A stretch of DNA of 64,000 nt from Phytomonas francai (taxonomy: Eukaryota > Euglenozoa > Kinetoplastea > Trypanosomatida > Trypanosomatidae). Positions within the stretch are counted from its first letter, which is position 1. Each line of letters starts with the position of its first letter. Below are positions 1-10,210 of the stretch, piece after piece. The stretch covers positions 1,509,220 through 1,573,219 of the forward strand of contig MJCC01000001.1 of assembly GCA_001766655.1 (NCBI GenBank), read 5' to 3'. The translations under genes and the position numbers were made by a program. The notes beneath the pieces were generated by a model. The model saw nothing but the letters and a program-made list of their open reading frames with translations. It was not told where the DNA came from and did not search any database.

Positions 1-459
1 AGAGACTATGGCCCCCTCAGACACGCGGTGCGGAAGGCAGTGCAACGCCTCAAGCGCCATCTTTTCCAGGCATACCTGCTCCGTCGAAGCATTCCGTTCA
101 ACAGGCAACGAGGCCTGCTCGATGAGGCCGCAGCTGCAGAGGGCGTGGTACACGGAGAGAGCCTCAGAGGCGCTGCCGCACTGGAGACACTGCCGCATCG
201 CGGTGCCCGCGGCCGCATGCAGCTCCGCAAAGGCTAGTGTATGTGTCGAGGTCATGGTGCTATTTAAAAGGTGGTAAAAAGTGAGTAGGGCAGCCTCCGC
301 TACCCCCTGCTTAGCCACCTCCGCAACATTTGACGATGATAAGATGGGTTCTGTGCGATTGCGGCGGGGTTTGGATCGCCTTCTAAGGTATGTGTTCGGT
401 CTCCCTGACACGATTCGCACGGAAGACACCAAATAACGCGTTAGACGGAAAAGACCCAT
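1..459 (-). CDS. Partial protein with mitochondrial-type N-terminus, possibly PPR-like (runs off left edge)
   Basis: Reading the minus strand from the ATG at 459-457 gives 153 codons with no stop, cut by the window edge. The frame stays open upstream to a TAG near 592, but 459 is the first ATG. An AG at 469-470, preceded by a pyrimidine-rich stretch, is a plausible spliced-leader acceptor and supports this start. The N-terminus (MGLFRLTRYLVSSVRIVSG) is basic and amphipathic with few acidic residues, like a mitochondrial targeting sequence. A later stretch (SEALSVYHALCSCGLIEQ) has the spacing of the paired helices in pentatricopeptide repeats. PPR proteins are numerous in kinetoplastid mitochondria and act in RNA processing and mitoribosomes. 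The PPR call is tentative because only one repeat-like stretch is visible. The openness of the frame is certain; the function is not. Confidence 0.7.
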   Translation of the reverse strand, partial: MGLFRLTRYLVSSVRIVSGRPNTYLRRRSKPRRNRTEPILSSSNVAEVAKQGVAEAALLTFYHLLNSTMTSTHTLAFAELHAAAGTAMRQCLQCGSASEALSVYHALCSCGLIEQASLPVERNASTEQVCLEKMALEALHCLPHRVSEGAIVS

Positions 460-848
460 TATAATTTGCTTTAAGAGTGATGTATGTGGCCGAATTATAT
501 CAATATATAAAGGTGACACAGGACAAATATTCAGTGAATAATTTATCCTGTGTGCCTTCAAAAACAAGAAGATCGCATAATGGAACTGCTACGGATATGA
601 GAGTAAAAGGAAATACAACAAATAAAAGGAGTATTATAGAGAGGAATTCGATAGCATGTTCTGGAAATACATTTTTGGCGGAGAATGAATGAACTTTTAT
701 GAGACAAATGGAGTCCTCAATAAGATTCCAAACAGGATGGATGCGTATGAAATAGGTTACTATAGCAGGTGAATGAATAGATAAAAGTGAAAGCTAAATA
801 AACAAGAAAAATACGGTAAAGGATCGGTAGTGATCAAAGCTAAGTCGA
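460..848. other. Intergenic spacer
   Basis: This AT-rich spacer holds the 3' UTR of the upstream minus-strand gene and the splice acceptor region of the left-edge gene (AG at 469-470). I see no RNA gene or convincing reading frame in it. Confidence 0.6.
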
Positions 849-3800
849 TTAAAGAGAGGTGCATTGCAAAAATAGATTAACATTCTCTTGTTTCTGCACA
901 AATAAGTGTGCGTTGAAAGATCCTTCCACACTACATGGTGAAACAGTGAGGAAGTCAGCCAACCGGTGCAAAGATAGCGGTGCGGCCTGGGGAATGGCTT
1001 GTGCATAATAGCGGCATGCACCGTTGAGCACCTCGTACATCTTGACAGCGGCACTAGCGCTACCAAGACTGACTGACAACCCCTCTGCATTAATAGTCCC
1101 CTGAGAAGACTGGCTACACGCTAGATCTGACGACAGAGCAGTAGGGTCCACAGTCGTGAGGAAATGGCGCACGAGCCTGTGCACTGCATCTCCGTTTTTG
1201 GACCAAGGAAGATGCGGGGCCGCGAAAAGAAGAGCAGACAGCAACACCCCCAGCTGTGTCGCGGATAGCATTGACGGGCCACACCTCAAACAACACAAGT
1301 AAAGTGAGAGAACTTCCTGAGAAGTTGCGAGAGTTGCGCGGTAGTGTTTGAATAGCGCGTAGATTACGTGGCAAGAAGGCTCCGCCCATACGGTGTCTCG
1401 AGCCAGCACAAGCTCCATACACCAATTAACAACACAGAGGGACGCGTGGTACTCATCGTCCGAGCACGATGAACCATCGCATACACATTCTGTCTCTATC
1501 ATATTACCAACTGAACGGTCGGAGTAGACGAAGAAAATAAACTGAAACGCACTTACCACTTGAGCCTTCAGGGAGAGAAGCAAGACTTTTATTCGCTCAT
1601 CATCCTGGGACTCTTTACATTCGTGGCGGACAAGCTCACAACACTGAAGAACCGGGAGACAGACCCAACACCTCCGCAGAGATTCAGTCGTCAAGGCAAG
1701 GGATCCACCCCCGTTGGCCCTCTTAAAGGCAAAAGTTCGCAACGAATCTGTATGAAGTCGATCCTTGAGCAAACCGCATACTAGGGCTACAGTGGCCGCA
1801 TGAAACCCTCTCACACCACCGTTTTTCATGTCCCGACAAATTGCTGTGTTCTGAATGTCCGATAACACTGGTAAAAGGGCCTCGCCGTAGCGCTGAGACA
1901 TTTCACAACCGTGTACCCTCTCCAGGAGAAGGTGCAGCAACACAAGGATGTTCAGTGGCAGGGGAAGCTCAGCGCTCGAGGTAATCGAGTCATGTGCGGT
2001 CTTTTCTTGAGATAGCACATCGTGCCAGCTATCAGCTGTTGTCCAAGCCACCGTGAGGGCGTGCACACACCACTTGAAAATGACGACATCGCAAGCACTG
2101 CTTTGCGTAGGTGGAATCGGGCTAAGCGTGCTAATCAGTAGTACTGCCATGCTGCTTACTACATCACACGGGCAGCTCCGACTGCGGTCGGTAAGAATGT
2201 AGGGAATAATATGGCGCTCTAAGAGACAAACCCGAAGAGGGACCGTTTTGCACGAGTCCAAGGAATGCACCCAAACATCAAGTAGGTGCAACAGGCTCAC
2301 TTGTTTAGTAGAATCACGCCTATAAAACTCACGCATAAATTGGAAGAGGACTCCAAACAGTGTGTTGCCCGCATCCGGCGCAGCTGCAGCGCTAAGCCAC
2401 CGGAGCCAAAGAGCCTCTTCCGTGAGGCGCACCATTGATGCGTCGTGCAAACCCGTGATGACCTGCGCCAGAAGAATGTGGAGCGCAAACCTTCCTAATT
2501 GGTGGCTGTGAAGCAGCTCTTCAAGGAGTTGGCCGTTGCTGAATCCTGTTGCGCATTCGTCACAGTTTGCATCGTCTCCTTTTACAGGTTCTGGCCTACA
2601 CAGTTCACAATCAAGCACTGACATAAGTTGTCGTACCTTTTGACGCAGGTACAACGAGCAAACTATAACAGCGTAGTAGCCGTCTCCATCTGCGGGGTCT
2701 GAGATCGTGACGGCTGCACCCAACGATAAATCCTCAGGGATGAAACCGAAGTATCTATAATACACTGCGCTTACACTGAGAACACTTGAGAGTGCATCCA
2801 TGATGGCACTCAGTTCAGGCCGTATGACCAGTGTATCTTCCACAGCTCCCGAATCCAACTGACTCTGCTCCGAAACTTCTGAAAATTTCTGTTGATGATC
2901 GACCAGAAGCTGTACCAGATTACCAAACTCAACAAAAAGGAGAGTGCTCATATCATCCTTGTCCAGAGGGGCAGGACAGCAAAGAATCGCAAGCGATACC
3001 AGTAAGCAGCCATTTTGTTGTGATGAAGCACCCCTTAGCAATAGTTCTCTACACGAGGCGGCACCACGGGTCGTACCTTCGTCAATAACGCATCCATCCT
3101 CTCTCAGAACCGATTGAATCAAGCACCCACGCTGTCTCTCGACATCCTCGTCCTCATAACCGACCGATATGAACAGTAGCCAATCCAGTAGACCCTCCTG
3201 AAGCAATCTGCGCAGGCGAGAACACCACCAATGCAAGGACGCACCAGCAATGCCCTTGGCTGCTATATACTGGAGCAGGAGACGATGCGCGAGGCTTAGC
3301 ATCACAACACATTCCCGCGGTTCAACTCTGTCCATGACAGACCAATCCGGGAAGCCCTGGCGCACCTCTGCGAGCAGCTGCACAGCGAGCGAGGGGAGTT
3401 CATCCGAGGCTGACAGGAAGTGGGAGACGGTGTGGAGCAACTCCTGAAAAGAATTGCGGCCCAACCAATTGGAAAGAGTGCGATCACTGCGCTCGAACAA
3501 CACCTCAAGGGTGGAGCACAATTTCCCCGCACTGGATGTGGTGAAGGATGAGGTGAAGCCCAGGAATGACGCCAACTCAGTCTCAAGCCGACGGAGGGTG
3601 TAATGAACCAGCAGCGAGGAGACTTCGGGGCGGATGGCCGCCACGTTGGCCGCCATATCCGACAGAAGGTAGAGCAAACGCACAAGGCTCTGGAAGGGCA
3701 ACGAAGAGTTCTTCCCACACGCATTCAGAATTTGTTCGGCGTAGGTATCTACATTCGCTGCATTCTTTCTGAAGTATTCCCGAAGAAAGCTCCCGTTCAT

Positions 3801-5228
3801 TGCATCCTGAAATGCGTCATTGGCGAAACCGTAGAGTTTAATAATGAATACCAAGGCATTCGGATTCGCACCTGCTGTTGGCTCGAAAGCTGCCTCCACA
3901 TCTGAGCGCATGCTGGGGCCATCGCATAGGATATTTAGGAGCCCAATTAGAGGTGACACAGAGGGTTTCGAACCTAGTTGAATTCCCTCCAATGCTAGAT
4001 CCATAATCCATTCTCGGGTGGAGCCCGATATACAAAGCGCGGTTTGCCTCTTTATCAAGAGCCGGACCGTGTCACAAGCTAGCAAGCTTAGCTCTGCGCT
4101 GAAGTGAAGAATCAAAGGAGTGACATGATGAAGAGTAAATTCTACAGCAATCGTGTGAGCAGGATCGTTGGGATCACCGAAAACTACCTCTGAAGTTGTT
4201 TCGAGAGAAACAACAAAATGTATTAAGCTTAGTGCATTGCGGATCGTTATTTGAGCTCTTGTGTGATTTTCAATCGTTGCACAGAGGTTGCAGATAAAGA
4301 CAGGAGGCTGCGAAGGGAAAGGGGCCTCCGGCTCTGTTGAAAGAGGAGACGACAACAATAAAAATGCCTTGGACAGATTTTCAAGATAATCCGGACGTTG
4401 CCGAGACTCTATAAAAAGCTGATGCAGGAGATATAGATATACCTCTAGTGTCCGACTGCTCTCGCGCGAAAGCGCTTCTGTGGTGTACAGCCTCAAAAAG
4501 TCCAATATGTAATTACAAGAAGCAGCCCGCAAAGCTGCGCAAGACTCATACACATCTGAGAGCAACAGCAAGTAGAAGTATATTTCTGCATTTTTAACCC
4601 TAGAAAACATATCCTGAAGGAGCCGTACCAGCATACTGGCGAGATGGGAAAGAGAACACCCGGGTGCGCAGGGTTGTTGTATTTCTTCTAAATACTGCTC
4701 TAAAGCATTCAGCGAAGGCTCCTCGTTGCTGTCCGCCCCTAATATAGCCACCTTCGAGCACCCAAGGGACGATCTCGAAGGCAATACAAACGTGGGCTCC
4801 TGAAATGCCATCAGTAGCGTTGCGAAATCAATAATCATTTTTTTTAGGCATGCTGTCAAAGCAACGATCTGCTTGTCGCAGCTGAGACCACAAACGTGCC
4901 GCACAAGGGATTCAACCACCTCAAGCAATGTCCTTGTGCAATAGGAAAAATGCCGCCGAAGGAGCACAAAGCCCCCGTGAAAGAGGGAATGAAAAGTGTC
5001 CGTATCGTCTTTCGACACGTTGAATTTTGAAAACAGTTCTGTCAGCAGTTTCACATTTGTCAAGAGTTCAATGTGGAACATTGAGGGAATATGATGTAGA
5101 AAACATGTCAAACAGAACCGAGCCCCAGAAGTTTCTGTAGAATCCAACGCCCTCCTCCACTCGTTTCTTGCTATAGAGGGTGTAATCAAGGCTATGTGGG
5201 AGTGATCCATGCAGTCATGCCATGTCAT
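849..5228 (-). CDS. Large conserved-type hypothetical protein, probably an alpha-solenoid (1459 aa)
   Basis: A long uninterrupted frame ends at TAA (851-849). The first in-frame ATG is at 5423, but an excellent polypyrimidine tract followed by AG at 5240-5239 lies just 10 bases before the ATG at 5228. The mRNA therefore probably begins there, and the hydrophobic N-terminal 65 residues of the longer frame would be untranslated AT-rich leader. A further ATG at 5210 is also possible. The protein is almost entirely predicted helical, rich in Leu, Cys and Ala. Amphipathic helices recur throughout, as in ARM/HEAT or nucleoporin-type solenoids. I recognise no catalytic motif and cannot assign a family. 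Large scaffolding nucleoporins or importin-like proteins are candidates, but that is inference from shape only. Confidence 0.85.
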   Translation of the reverse strand: MTWHDCMDHSHIALITPSIARNEWRRALDSTETSGARFCLTCFLHHIPSMFHIELLTNVKLLTELFSKFNVSKDDTDTFHSLFHGGFVLLRRHFSYCTRTLLEVVESLVRHVCGLSCDKQIVALTACLKKMIIDFATLLMAFQEPTFVLPSRSSLGCSKVAILGADSNEEPSLNALEQYLEEIQQPCAPGCSLSHLASMLVRLLQDMFSRVKNAEIYFYLLLLSDVYESCAALRAASCNYILDFLRLYTTEALSRESSRTLEVYLYLLHQLFIESRQRPDYLENLSKAFLLLSSPLSTEPEAPFPSQPPVFICNLCATIENHTRAQITIRNALSLIHFVVSLETTSEVVFGDPNDPAHTIAVEFTLHHVTPLILHFSAELSLLACDTVRLLIKRQTALCISGSTREWIMDLALEGIQLGSKPSVSPLIGLLNILCDGPSMRSDVEAAFEPTAGANPNALVFIIKLYGFANDAFQDAMNGSFLREYFRKNAANVDTYAEQILNACGKNSSLPFQSLVRLLYLLSDMAANVAAIRPEVSSLLVHYTLRRLETELASFLGFTSSFTTSSAGKLCSTLEVLFERSDRTLSNWLGRNSFQELLHTVSHFLSASDELPSLAVQLLAEVRQGFPDWSVMDRVEPRECVVMLSLAHRLLLQYIAAKGIAGASLHWWCSRLRRLLQEGLLDWLLFISVGYEDEDVERQRGCLIQSVLREDGCVIDEGTTRGAASCRELLLRGASSQQNGCLLVSLAILCCPAPLDKDDMSTLLFVEFGNLVQLLVDHQQKFSEVSEQSQLDSGAVEDTLVIRPELSAIMDALSSVLSVSAVYYRYFGFIPEDLSLGAAVTISDPADGDGYYAVIVCSLYLRQKVRQLMSVLDCELCRPEPVKGDDANCDECATGFSNGQLLEELLHSHQLGRFALHILLAQVITGLHDASMVRLTEEALWLRWLSAAAAPDAGNTLFGVLFQFMREFYRRDSTKQVSLLHLLDVWVHSLDSCKTVPLRVCLLERHIIPYILTDRSRSCPCDVVSSMAVLLISTLSPIPPTQSSACDVVIFKWCVHALTVAWTTADSWHDVLSQEKTAHDSITSSAELPLPLNILVLLHLLLERVHGCEMSQRYGEALLPVLSDIQNTAICRDMKNGGVRGFHAATVALVCGLLKDRLHTDSLRTFAFKRANGGGSLALTTESLRRCWVCLPVLQCCELVRHECKESQDDERIKVLLLSLKAQVVSAFQFIFFVYSDRSVGNMIETECVCDGSSCSDDEYHASLCVVNWCMELVLARDTVWAEPSCHVIYALFKHYRATLATSQEVLSLYLCCLRCGPSMLSATQLGVLLSALLFAAPHLPWSKNGDAVHRLVRHFLTTVDPTALSSDLACSQSSQGTINAEGLSVSLGSASAAVKMYEVLNGACRYYAQAIPQAAPLSLHRLADFLTVSPCSVEGSFNAHLFVQKQENVNLFLQCTSL

Positions 5229-5238
5229 GTCGGATGAA

Positions 5239-5280
5239 CTAACAAAATAGGTTGTAGAAACAATAAAAGACAGGAAACTG
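5239..5280 (-). promoter_or_regulatory. Trans-splice acceptor (polypyrimidine tract + AG) that fixes a start codon
   Basis: On the minus strand a T/C-rich tract of about 40 bases ends in AG at 5240-5239, ten bases before the ATG at 5228. In kinetoplastids this arrangement directs spliced-leader addition. It argues against the ATG at 5423 as the start of the downstream gene. Confidence 0.6.
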
Positions 5281-6190
5281 GCGGCTGATAAACAAGAAAG
5301 CGTCTTTCCTTTTTGTATCCAGAAAAAGTGATCCAAGATGAAAGTCATAATAAAGATAGTAATAAGATACGAAATAAAAATAAGCGGAGAAAGGGCTATA
5401 TTACACGCACACATACTAAACATGAATTTTATCGACTATTCCCTAAACCCAAATGGTTAAAGTATAATTTCTAATTGTAAAAAGGATAAAATAGAAATTC
5501 AAAGAGTAAATAACACACAAGCAGCTTGAGTTTTTGAAAAAAAATATGTGTATGATACTGAAGAAAGCGTTACATAACTCTTTGGATAAAATATAATGTA
5601 TATAATTCATTCTAAGTATTCTTTTCATCGAATTTTCGCTAACCCCCCCCACAAAAAAAAAATAAATTCGAATGGATTAATAAAATAACTCAGGTAAAAA
5701 TGAATAATTTCCTAAAAAAATGACTCAAAGACGCCTTTCAATTTCCTGCCAAGTGTAGTAGAATATATTGGGATTATAAATATATATGCCAAAAGTACCT
5801 GCGCATTCTGCGCGCTCTTGATTTGTACATTTTCTTGTGTTTTTAGCGCATTAAAATACTGCCATGGTACTATTTTACACATATGCATAAAAAAAAGTGC
5901 CGTTCTTAGCTACACAAAAAAGTAAAATATATATATACAACACACTCCAAGTATATCTGTGGAAATGGAAAATGAGGAAAAAACCTATAACAGAAGCCTA
6001 ATAAATTCAAGGCTCTATCACTACTGCCAACAGTAGCTCAGGCAACAAATCATTCTGTTCACCCATGATAATAAGCACCCTAAAGAAACTACCAAAGATG
6101 GATAGAAACGCTAATAAAAAACGCACATATAAAACTATTAGTAAATATATTTATAATATTCCTACATTAGATTCTTGGCATAATACGTCT
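5241..6190. other. Intergenic spacer, strongly AT-rich
   Basis: This region holds the metacaspase 3' UTR and the leader region of the 1459-aa gene. It contains a C8 run next to A-rich sequence around 5643-5662 and short (TA)n near 5930-5938. I see no gene. Confidence 0.6.
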
Positions 6191-7600
6191 TTAGTTTTTA
6201 CTGTAATATTCAAAGGGGTATAGCGACGCCTTTGGCTTAGGTTTCTTCTGACCTGGAGCTTGATTAGCAGCATTTTGTCCTTGAGGCTGAAATGAACCTC
6301 CTTGCATCGATTGAAACTGCTGCGGGGGTGGATAATGCTGTGGGGGATACTGCTGTGGGGGATATTGCTGCGGGGGTGGATACTGCTGTGGGGGATATTG
6401 CTGTGGGGGTCGATACTGCTGTGGGGGTGGATATTGCTGTGGGGGATATTGCTGTGGGGGATATTGCTGTGGAGGATATTGATGCGGGGGTGGATACTGC
6501 TGTGGGGGATATTGCTGCGTGGGTGGATACTGCTGTGGGGGGTATTGCCGTGGGGGTGGATACTGTTGTGGTGATGGCAATTGCTGTGGTATCAGTGACA
6601 TTTGACTCTGATTAACGTCGATAGGCCCGAAAAGTGAAAACGTCTTGTACAAGTCAATGGGCTTTGAACTCGTGAGTTGAGGTATTTGCTTGAAACCCTT
6701 ACTCTTCAAAAGATTCCTCGTTTTCGAAAGAATGTTCATAAAGTTGAGGTTCTGTGTATTAATCAGAGCCCAAGTAAATGCTTGTGTTGCCGCGCCACCA
6801 GCGGCACCTCCTGGTTTTTGAACATCACTACTGGTTCCGGAGTCCTCGCATCCACTGAACATTATAACGTCCCCATAGCTAAAGTTATTGTTGCGAGTAC
6901 ACTTCATTGTGTATCCCTGACGTCCTGAAGAGACGTCTCGTGTTGCGACGAAGCTAAAAGGCAAATCAAGCATTGAGGCGGAGTGACAGCAGTCAAAGAT
7001 GCACGTCATGCGGCACCCGGCAGGCAACGGGCTCACTAAAAGACGGAAAAGGTCATCATCCAGAATACTGCCCTCGGTATTGAAATCAACAGGAATCAGA
7101 CATTGATCATACTTCTCAAAAGTGTCGCTATTGGTCTCACATTGACCACCATGACCGGAGTAGTGAAAAAAAAGGACATCACCAGGACGCACGTCATTAG
7201 TTAACCATGCCATGTACTTAAGAATATTATCCCTTGTGGGAAAGCCCATCGAGCCACGAAACTTTGGGTCATCCACGAGAATACAACACTCTGTAATAGG
7301 GAATTGAATACGCTCGAGCGTTTGCAACATATTAGCCACATCGTTGATGCACCCACCGAGTTGGCCTTCGCTCCCAAAGTAATTGATACCAATTAACAGC
7401 GCCCTCACACGGCCACCAGTATAAGGGGAATGGAACGAATAAGGAGCAAATGGCCGGACACTTAAAGCTTGTTGGCGGTAATGCCGAATGTCAATGGGTT
7501 TAGGGCGCGGAACTTTGACAAGACCATTAGAAAGCATGGGAAACACCGCACTTGCCAAGCTTGCCGCTGCTACGGAGACAATTCCTTCTAGTAACTCCAT
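6191..7600 (-). CDS. MCA: Metacaspase with long Gln/Pro/Tyr-rich C-terminal repeat
   Basis: This is a caspase-fold (clan CD, family C14B) cysteine peptidase, 469 aa. The p20-like domain covers roughly residues 60-330. The catalytic dyad is intact: His150 in the SGHGG motif and Cys205 in FDCCHS. Metacaspases cleave after Arg/Lys and are usually calcium dependent; in trypanosomatids they are linked to cell cycle and stress responses. A short hydrophobic N-terminus (about residues 5-25) precedes the domain. Residues about 339-426 are an imperfect tandem repeat of QYPP(P)Q units, like the proline-rich tail of Leishmania metacaspase and T. brucei MCA5. A Lys/Pro-rich end (QKKPKPKA) follows. ATG at 7600 is the first in frame. 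The gene lies between the Nup85-like candidate and the 1459-aa unknown. Family assignment is secure; paralogue identity is not. Confidence 0.95.
   Translation of the reverse strand: MELLEGIVSVAAASLASAVFPMLSNGLVKVPRPKPIDIRHYRQQALSVRPFAPYSFHSPYTGGRVRALLIGINYFGSEGQLGGCINDVANMLQTLERIQFPITECCILVDDPKFRGSMGFPTRDNILKYMAWLTNDVRPGDVLFFHYSGHGGQCETNSDTFEKYDQCLIPVDFNTEGSILDDDLFRLLVSPLPAGCRMTCIFDCCHSASMLDLPFSFVATRDVSSGRQGYTMKCTRNNNFSYGDVIMFSGCEDSGTSSDVQKPGGAAGGAATQAFTWALINTQNLNFMNILSKTRNLLKSKGFKQIPQLTSSKPIDLYKTFSLFGPIDVNQSQMSLIPQQLPSPQQYPPPRQYPPQQYPPTQQYPPQQYPPPHQYPPQQYPPQQYPPQQYPPPQQYRPPQQYPPQQYPPPQQYPPQQYPPQHYPPPQQFQSMQGGSFQPQGQNAANQAPGQKKPKPKASLYPFEYYSKN
6323..6586 (-). repeat. Coding tandem repeat, QYPP(P)Q units in the metacaspase tail
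   Basis: About 264 bases encode 88 residues made of short units such as [11 protein letters not shown] and HQYPP. The plus strand reads as alternating G-rich blocks (tggggg) and ctgctg-like blocks. Unit length varies between 12 and 18 bases, always in multiples of three, so the frame is kept. Copy number is likely to vary between strains. Confidence 0.9.
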
Positions 7601-8041
7601 CCTTGTGTTTAAAAAACAATGAGCAGTACCTTTTTAAAGTCAATTTTGAATCCTTATAAAAATTAATAAGAGTGACAATGTTTTATTGATTCAACAAAAT
7701 AAAAAAACTAAAAGCTAATAAAGAGGGAAGGAAATAAATGTGGACAATGATTCTGCATATCGCATTTAATTGAAGGAGTTAAAGAAAGCGGATAATGAAC
7801 ACAGACAAAAAGTGAGAAGAGATAGAAACGATATATTTACTTTAGCTTTCCCTTCTTTTAAAAAGAACTCTAATGAATTTTCGGCCACCGTTAATAACAG
7901 CTTGCAACCATTTTCCTGCCTATTTTCTGTCTACAACTGAGATAGAGCAGAACAACAACCCCCACCACGCGTACGCCCTGAAACCACACAAAGAAAAGTA
8001 CCAAAAGGGTGAAAAAGAACATCTCTAAAGATATTCGAAGC
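7601..8041. other. Intergenic spacer
   Basis: This AT-rich spacer lies between the 722-aa gene and metacaspase. I see no RNA gene or credible reading frame. Confidence 0.55.
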
Positions 8042-10210
8042 TCACCCAGGAAGCATTTCAAGCGTACACACCAGCTTTGCTCGAAGTGCATGTGAGCGAT
8101 GCAGTAACTCCTTCGATAATCCCCGCCCATGATGAAAACATGAAGTTGAAAGGTCTCGCAAGAGAGTGGGCAGTAACCGGGCTGCTAGTTGCGCACAGGG
8201 TGGGAAATTCTTCCCAAGATTGTTTCTTTGCATTGATATAAGCAAGTCCACAGCGTGCTCGACTAAAGTTACAATAGTAAAGGGGTGAAACATGAAGTCG
8301 CATGTGTTGATACGGTGGAGCGCGATGCCGATCTTATCGATGCACTCCGCACAGAGCCTTTGGCGCTCAAGAGCCACTTCTGGGCTCTGCACCAGACCTG
8401 ACTGAGCGGCCTTGGAGGCTTCCGCGGCGCGGCGGTACGCAAAAAGTCCAGCGCAGGCCAACAGGGAATGCGCCATTTCGACCGTGGCGCAGGTGTCTAT
8501 TTGAATAAAGGAGTTGTGGACCGCGGCACCAATAGAATAAACCTCATCATCCGTCAAGGCTGTAGGGGCTCTAAGAAGCTGCTTTAATTTGAACTCCAGC
8601 GGGTTTGGAGCGTCGGTCTCCACGGCATACCAAGTCGCTGTCACAATATCATGGAGTTCAATTCGTTTCGCGATGATGGCACCATGTACCTTTTTCATCG
8701 TGGAAACCCTCACAAAATTAAGCGCGTCCAGCCACTGCTGCACGGTTGTGTGCTCTCCTAACTTGTCTTTGAGCTGCCGGCGCAGCAACGTCTGGTGGGA
8801 ACAGGAGGGGTCCCACATGGTGCGACAGAATGCTATAAGGCTGTGATAAAAGCTATGATCGACTGCCGCCCACCGAGCCGCGTACAGTACAACATTCTGC
8901 AGTTCCTTTGGATTCAAAAGAGCCAAGTGCGCCATGTAAGTCCCTGCGATCTTCCACGTTCGAGGGTTATAGGAAAATAGATTAATATAGGACATGAGAA
9001 GATCGTTGCGAACAAACGTGAGGCCAATCCGCTCTGGGAATGAGACAAAAGCAGGAGCGCAAAGATCTGCCATATGGGAAGTCATAGAAAGCAGAGCGAA
9101 GTGGCGTGTTGAGGCGGCACCAGTTTGTGATAAAATCACAGACTCACACACTCCTCCGTCATCTTCCTCCTCTTTTTCTGAGGTAGCATCCCCGTCATCT
9201 ATCTCCAGCGGATCCCAAGGAACGCAAGCGACGACCTCGGCACAGATAGCTTGCATGGCATACACTATGCCCTCAACACTCTCTGCCTGGAAAACTTCGC
9301 GCAGGATCACGTAGTCCCACTCCACTTCGGCGTCCTTGCTTGTCCAAGCGTCTGCTGACGCCTCAACCGCACCGTGCAGCTCAGACAAGGTGCAAAAAGG
9401 TTTTATGATAGCACAGAGTGCCGTAATGTAGTCGGCAAAAGTGTACCCTCGCTCAATACAGCGCTCCTGTATTAGTTGCGAATCACCACTGATGGCCATA
9501 AGAATATTTAGTGAGACAGCACACAAGCTTTTCGCGATCAGCTCGCGTGGGGATAGCTCTGTATCGGAATTGGCGTCCCCTAGTATACGGCGTGCCGCGT
9601 ACACTTGTCGGTTAGCATCCGCTTGCCACGTTTCAAAGCTATCAGGGTCGCTAAAGGATAACACCAAAAGTCGCTGAACGTCTGCCATGCATTCTTCAAT
9701 TTCAACCGAGAAAGGATTTTCGCTATCGTTTTCCCCACGCCCACGAAGCGCTCCCATGAGGGCATCGATTAAAGAAGATGTTACTAGAAACTTCCCGCAA
9801 AAAAATGTTCTCTCTACCAGATCCAAGTAGAACATCCCGACCTCTTCAATTTCACTAGCGGAAAATTCATCAAATTCTATCCCCTGAAGCTCCATAATTT
9901 TCTCTTTTATATACTTCTCATCTAACATATGGTCCCAGTACCATGCGACTACCGCAGTGCCCGCGTTCACGTTCAAATACCCGTCACTTTCAAGTATCTG
10001 CAAAACGGTCGAGATCAATCCCCAGATCCGATTCACAAGCTCGTCGCCGAGCGGCTCCGCTTCTTTCCTGTATAACTCACTCCATGAACTTAAGGAATGG
10101 TCCACTGAGGCAGACCAACCCTCAAGGCGTTGCCGCTGCAAATGAGCAAAGACATCGTTTAGTGCTACAATGATGGGCACCACGCAATCCGGAACACAAA
10201 CAGTATCCAT
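8042..10210 (-). CDS. Alpha-helical hypothetical protein, possibly a Nup85-like nucleoporin
   Basis: A 722-aa frame starts at ATG 10210 and ends in TGA. It is helical almost throughout, with an acidic low-complexity insert (DDGDATSEKEEEDDGG) near residues 345-362. Two stretches recall Nup85/ACE1 crowns: a Trp-containing segment near residue 195 (DPDSFETWQADANRQV) and a block near 410-440 (LFSYNPRTWKIAGTYMA). Nup85 is part of the Y-complex, the outer ring of the nuclear pore; trypanosomes have a divergent homologue. The match is by pattern only, so the role is a hypothesis. No signal peptide, membrane span or catalytic motif is visible. Confidence 0.85.
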   Translation of the reverse strand: MDTVCVPDCVVPIIVALNDVFAHLQRQRLEGWSASVDHSLSSWSELYRKEAEPLGDELVNRIWGLISTVLQILESDGYLNVNAGTAVVAWYWDHMLDEKYIKEKIMELQGIEFDEFSASEIEEVGMFYLDLVERTFFCGKFLVTSSLIDALMGALRGRGENDSENPFSVEIEECMADVQRLLVLSFSDPDSFETWQADANRQVYAARRILGDANSDTELSPRELIAKSLCAVSLNILMAISGDSQLIQERCIERGYTFADYITALCAIIKPFCTLSELHGAVEASADAWTSKDAEVEWDYVILREVFQAESVEGIVYAMQAICAEVVACVPWDPLEIDDGDATSEKEEEDDGGVCESVILSQTGAASTRHFALLSMTSHMADLCAPAFVSFPERIGLTFVRNDLLMSYINLFSYNPRTWKIAGTYMAHLALLNPKELQNVVLYAARWAAVDHSFYHSLIAFCRTMWDPSCSHQTLLRRQLKDKLGEHTTVQQWLDALNFVRVSTMKKVHGAIIAKRIELHDIVTATWYAVETDAPNPLEFKLKQLLRAPTALTDDEVYSIGAAVHNSFIQIDTCATVEMAHSLLACAGLFAYRRAAEASKAAQSGLVQSPEVALERQRLCAECIDKIGIALHRINTCDFMFHPFTIVTLVEHAVDLLISMQRNNLGKNFPPCAQLAARLLPTLLRDLSTSCFHHGRGLSKELLHRSHALRAKLVCTLEMLPG

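Noticed and set aside
3961..3985. tcgaacc sequence resembling a tRNA B box (minus strand)
   Set aside because: It lies inside the 1459-aa coding sequence and no A box or cloverleaf surrounds it.
6292..6615. 107-aa and 90-aa plus-strand frames with AVGD or LLWG repeats
   Set aside because: They are translations of the reverse complement of the metacaspase repeat; the minus frame has an intact catalytic domain.
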